Shown here one piece after another: positions 5,068-6,127 of a stretch of DNA of 6,127 nucleotides. The stretch covers positions 1-6,127 of the forward strand of contig CAZLOE010000043.1 of the NCBI GenBank assembly GCA_964561115.1. Reading direction: 5' to 3'. The number at the start of each line of letters is the position of its first letter. The first letter of the stretch is position 1. This DNA is from CAZBSE01 sp964561115 (GTDB taxonomy: Bacteria; Actinomycetota; Humimicrobiia; Humimicrobiales; Humimicrobiaceae). The notes under the pieces were generated by a model. The model was not told where the DNA came from. It was given only the letters and a program-made list of their open reading frames with translations, and did not search any database. Position numbers and translations under genes: made by a program.

Positions 5068-6012
5068 ATGAAATTAGCTTCTATTGATATTGGAACTAAC
5101 TCCACAAGGCTGTTGATAGCCGATTACCAAAAAAATAAATTCATCCCTTTGGAAAGAAAAATGAAGATCACCCGTCTTGGCAAAGGTCTGGAACAAAAAG
5201 GTATTATCCTTGACGATTCTGCTGAAAGGACTCTTGATACCGTCCTTGGTTACAGCGATTTGATCAAAAGCCATAATGTAGAAAGATACAGAGCTGTTGG
5301 GACCAGTGCCTTAAGAAAAGCATCGAATAGTGATTGGTTTATTTCCTATATATACAAAATTTCGGGGATTAAGATTGATATAATAAGCGGAGAAGAAGAA
5401 GCCGGTTTAAGTTTTTGCGGTGCTGTAAAGGAAATAGATTTAAAATCCTCTTTTTTTAAGAAAAAGCAATCCGGCAGTGTTTTAGTTGTAGATATCGGCG
5501 GAGGCAGCAGTGAGTTTATACTGGGTGATGACAGCTGTAATTTGAAGCTTATTGAAAGTATAGATATAGGATGTGTCAGTTTAACCGAAAAGTTTATCGG
5601 TGTGGCTATACCGGATAAGGATAGTCTGGACAGCATGCATAGTTATATTGAAGATAGTCTGGAAAAGGTTATTGAAAAAATTAACTCCCTCAGGCCAATA
5701 TCCATAATAGGAGTGGCAGGAACTATAACAGCCCTTGCAGCTATTGACCTTGGGTTAAAAAAATATGACAGAGACAGGATACACCGGCATATATTAAGTC
5801 TTAAAGGGGTAGAGGAGATTTATAAAAAATTATGCAGTCTGAGCCTTAAAAGCAGAAAAGAAGTGACAGGGCTTGATCCAAAAAGGGCAGATATCATAAT
5901 AGGAGGTACTGCAATTCTGCTTACAATCTTAAAGCTGATAAAAAACAGATATATAATGGCAAGCGAGAAAGATATACTGGACGGAATTATTTACAGTCTT
6001 ATTGATTTTTGA
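5068..6012 (+). CDS. Ppx/GppA-family exopolyphosphatase / guanosine pentaphosphatase
   Basis: Cytosolic ASKHA-fold phosphatase that removes terminal phosphate from inorganic polyphosphate and/or converts pppGpp to ppGpp. The 314 residues correspond to the short form: the two ASKHA domains without the C-terminal HD-like domain of E. coli Ppx (about 510 residues). Motifs in order: phosphate-1 loop IDIGTNSTRLL (6-16), AVGTSALRKASN (76-87), SGEEEAG (107-113) with the catalytic-glutamate region E110/E111, phosphate-2 loop VVDIGGGSSEF (140-150), adenosine/phosphate motif GVAGTITALAAID (215-227), and RADIIIGG (273-280). All key elements are intact. The ATG is chosen because MKLASIDIGTNS places the first motif at its normal distance, although the ribosome site is weak (AAGG lies 17 nt upstream). 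It follows the divIC-like gene, a neighbourhood also seen in Clostridia, and precedes a tRNA. Family is secure; the choice between polyP and pppGpp as the main substrate is open. Confidence 0.93.
   Translation: MKLASIDIGTNSTRLLIADYQKNKFIPLERKMKITRLGKGLEQKGIILDDSAERTLDTVLGYSDLIKSHNVERYRAVGTSALRKASNSDWFISYIYKISGIKIDIISGEEEAGLSFCGAVKEIDLKSSFFKKKQSGSVLVVDIGGGSSEFILGDDSCNLKLIESIDIGCVSLTEKFIGVAIPDKDSLDSMHSYIEDSLEKVIEKINSLRPISIIGVAGTITALAAIDLGLKKYDRDRIHRHILSLKGVEEIYKKLCSLSLKSRKEVTGLDPKRADIIIGGTAILLTILKLIKNRYIMASEKDILDGIIYSLIDF
5929..5957 (+). promoter_or_regulatory. Possible promoter for tRNA-Leu inside the ppx 3' end
   Basis: A perfect TATAAT (5952-5957) lies 82 nt before the mature tRNA 5' end, with TTAAAG (5929-5934, a 3/6 match to -35) at 17-nt spacing. 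It could drive the tRNA independently of ppx. Because the region codes for Asn-Arg-Tyr-Ile-Met in an AT-rich gene, the match may be incidental. Confidence 0.22.
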
Positions 6013-6039
6013 TAATATTAACCAGCAAATCAGTCGAAT

Positions 6040-6127
6040 GCCCGAGTGGCGGAATTGGTAGACGCAACGGACTTAAAATCCGTTGAGGTTATGCCTCGTG
6101 CCAGTTCGATTCTGGCCTCGGGCACCA
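6040..6127 (+). tRNA. tRNA-Leu (anticodon UAA)
   Basis: The 88-nt gene folds completely. Acceptor GCCCGAG (6040-6046) pairs with CTCGGGC (6117-6123). The D arm contains the GG of AATTGGTAGA. The anticodon stem ACGGA/TCCGT (6067-6071 with 6079-6083) encloses loop CTTAAAA, with anticodon TAA at 6074-6076. A long class II variable arm, GAGG/CCTC (6085-6088 with 6094-6097), is present. The T arm GCCAG/CTGGC (6100-6104 with 6112-6116) has loop TTCGATT. Discriminator A6124, the base expected for leucine tRNA, is followed by an encoded CCA that ends at the last base of the window. It reads UUA, and UUG by wobble, the preferred leucine codons of an AT-rich genome. It starts 27 nt after the ppx stop with no terminator between, so it may be cotranscribed with ppx or served by its own promoter. 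Confidence 0.97.

Noticed and set aside
6040..6127. tRNA-Leu 3' end as an integration (att) site
   Set aside because: The window stops at the CCA, so no downstream integrase or duplicated tRNA end can be seen; there is no evidence for or against.

Overview
This 6.1 kb window is an ordinary chromosomal housekeeping segment from an AT-rich bacterium. The coding sequence favours ATA, AGA and AAA codons, and no plasmid, phage or insertion-sequence gene is visible. The mazG / divIC-like / ppx-GppA set resembles the mazG...divIC neighbourhood of Bacillota (Bacillus, Clostridia), so a Bacillota-like or related anaerobic lineage is plausible. The sequence does not fix the taxon.

Layout. Positions 14-2301 (+) carry a two-gene operon, mazG then pyk, overlapping by 31 nt. 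Positions 2328-4342 (-) carry a ktrB-ktrA operon for a KtrAB/TrkHA-type K+ uptake system; its 3' end converges on pyk with only 26 nt between stop codons. Positions 4343-4602 are an AT-rich divergent intergenic region holding candidate promoters for both sides, a 15-nt palindrome just ahead of ktrB, and weak direct repeats. Positions 4603-6012 (+) carry a FtsB/DivIC-family septum protein followed by a Ppx/GppA phosphatase. A complete tRNA-Leu(UAA) with encoded CCA occupies 6040-6127 and ends exactly at the window edge.

How the genes fit together. The theme is core physiology: nucleotide-pool cleaning (MazG), the last step of glycolysis (pyruvate kinase), K+ homeostasis (KtrAB), division (DivIC/FtsB) and polyphosphate or (p)ppGpp turnover (Ppx/GppA). 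The most informative detail is that the pyruvate kinase carries the residue set known for K+-independent enzymes (L76, Q77, K80, V83), although it sits next to a K+ transporter. No previously undescribed multi-gene system is evident. The findings are local features and gene-order observations.
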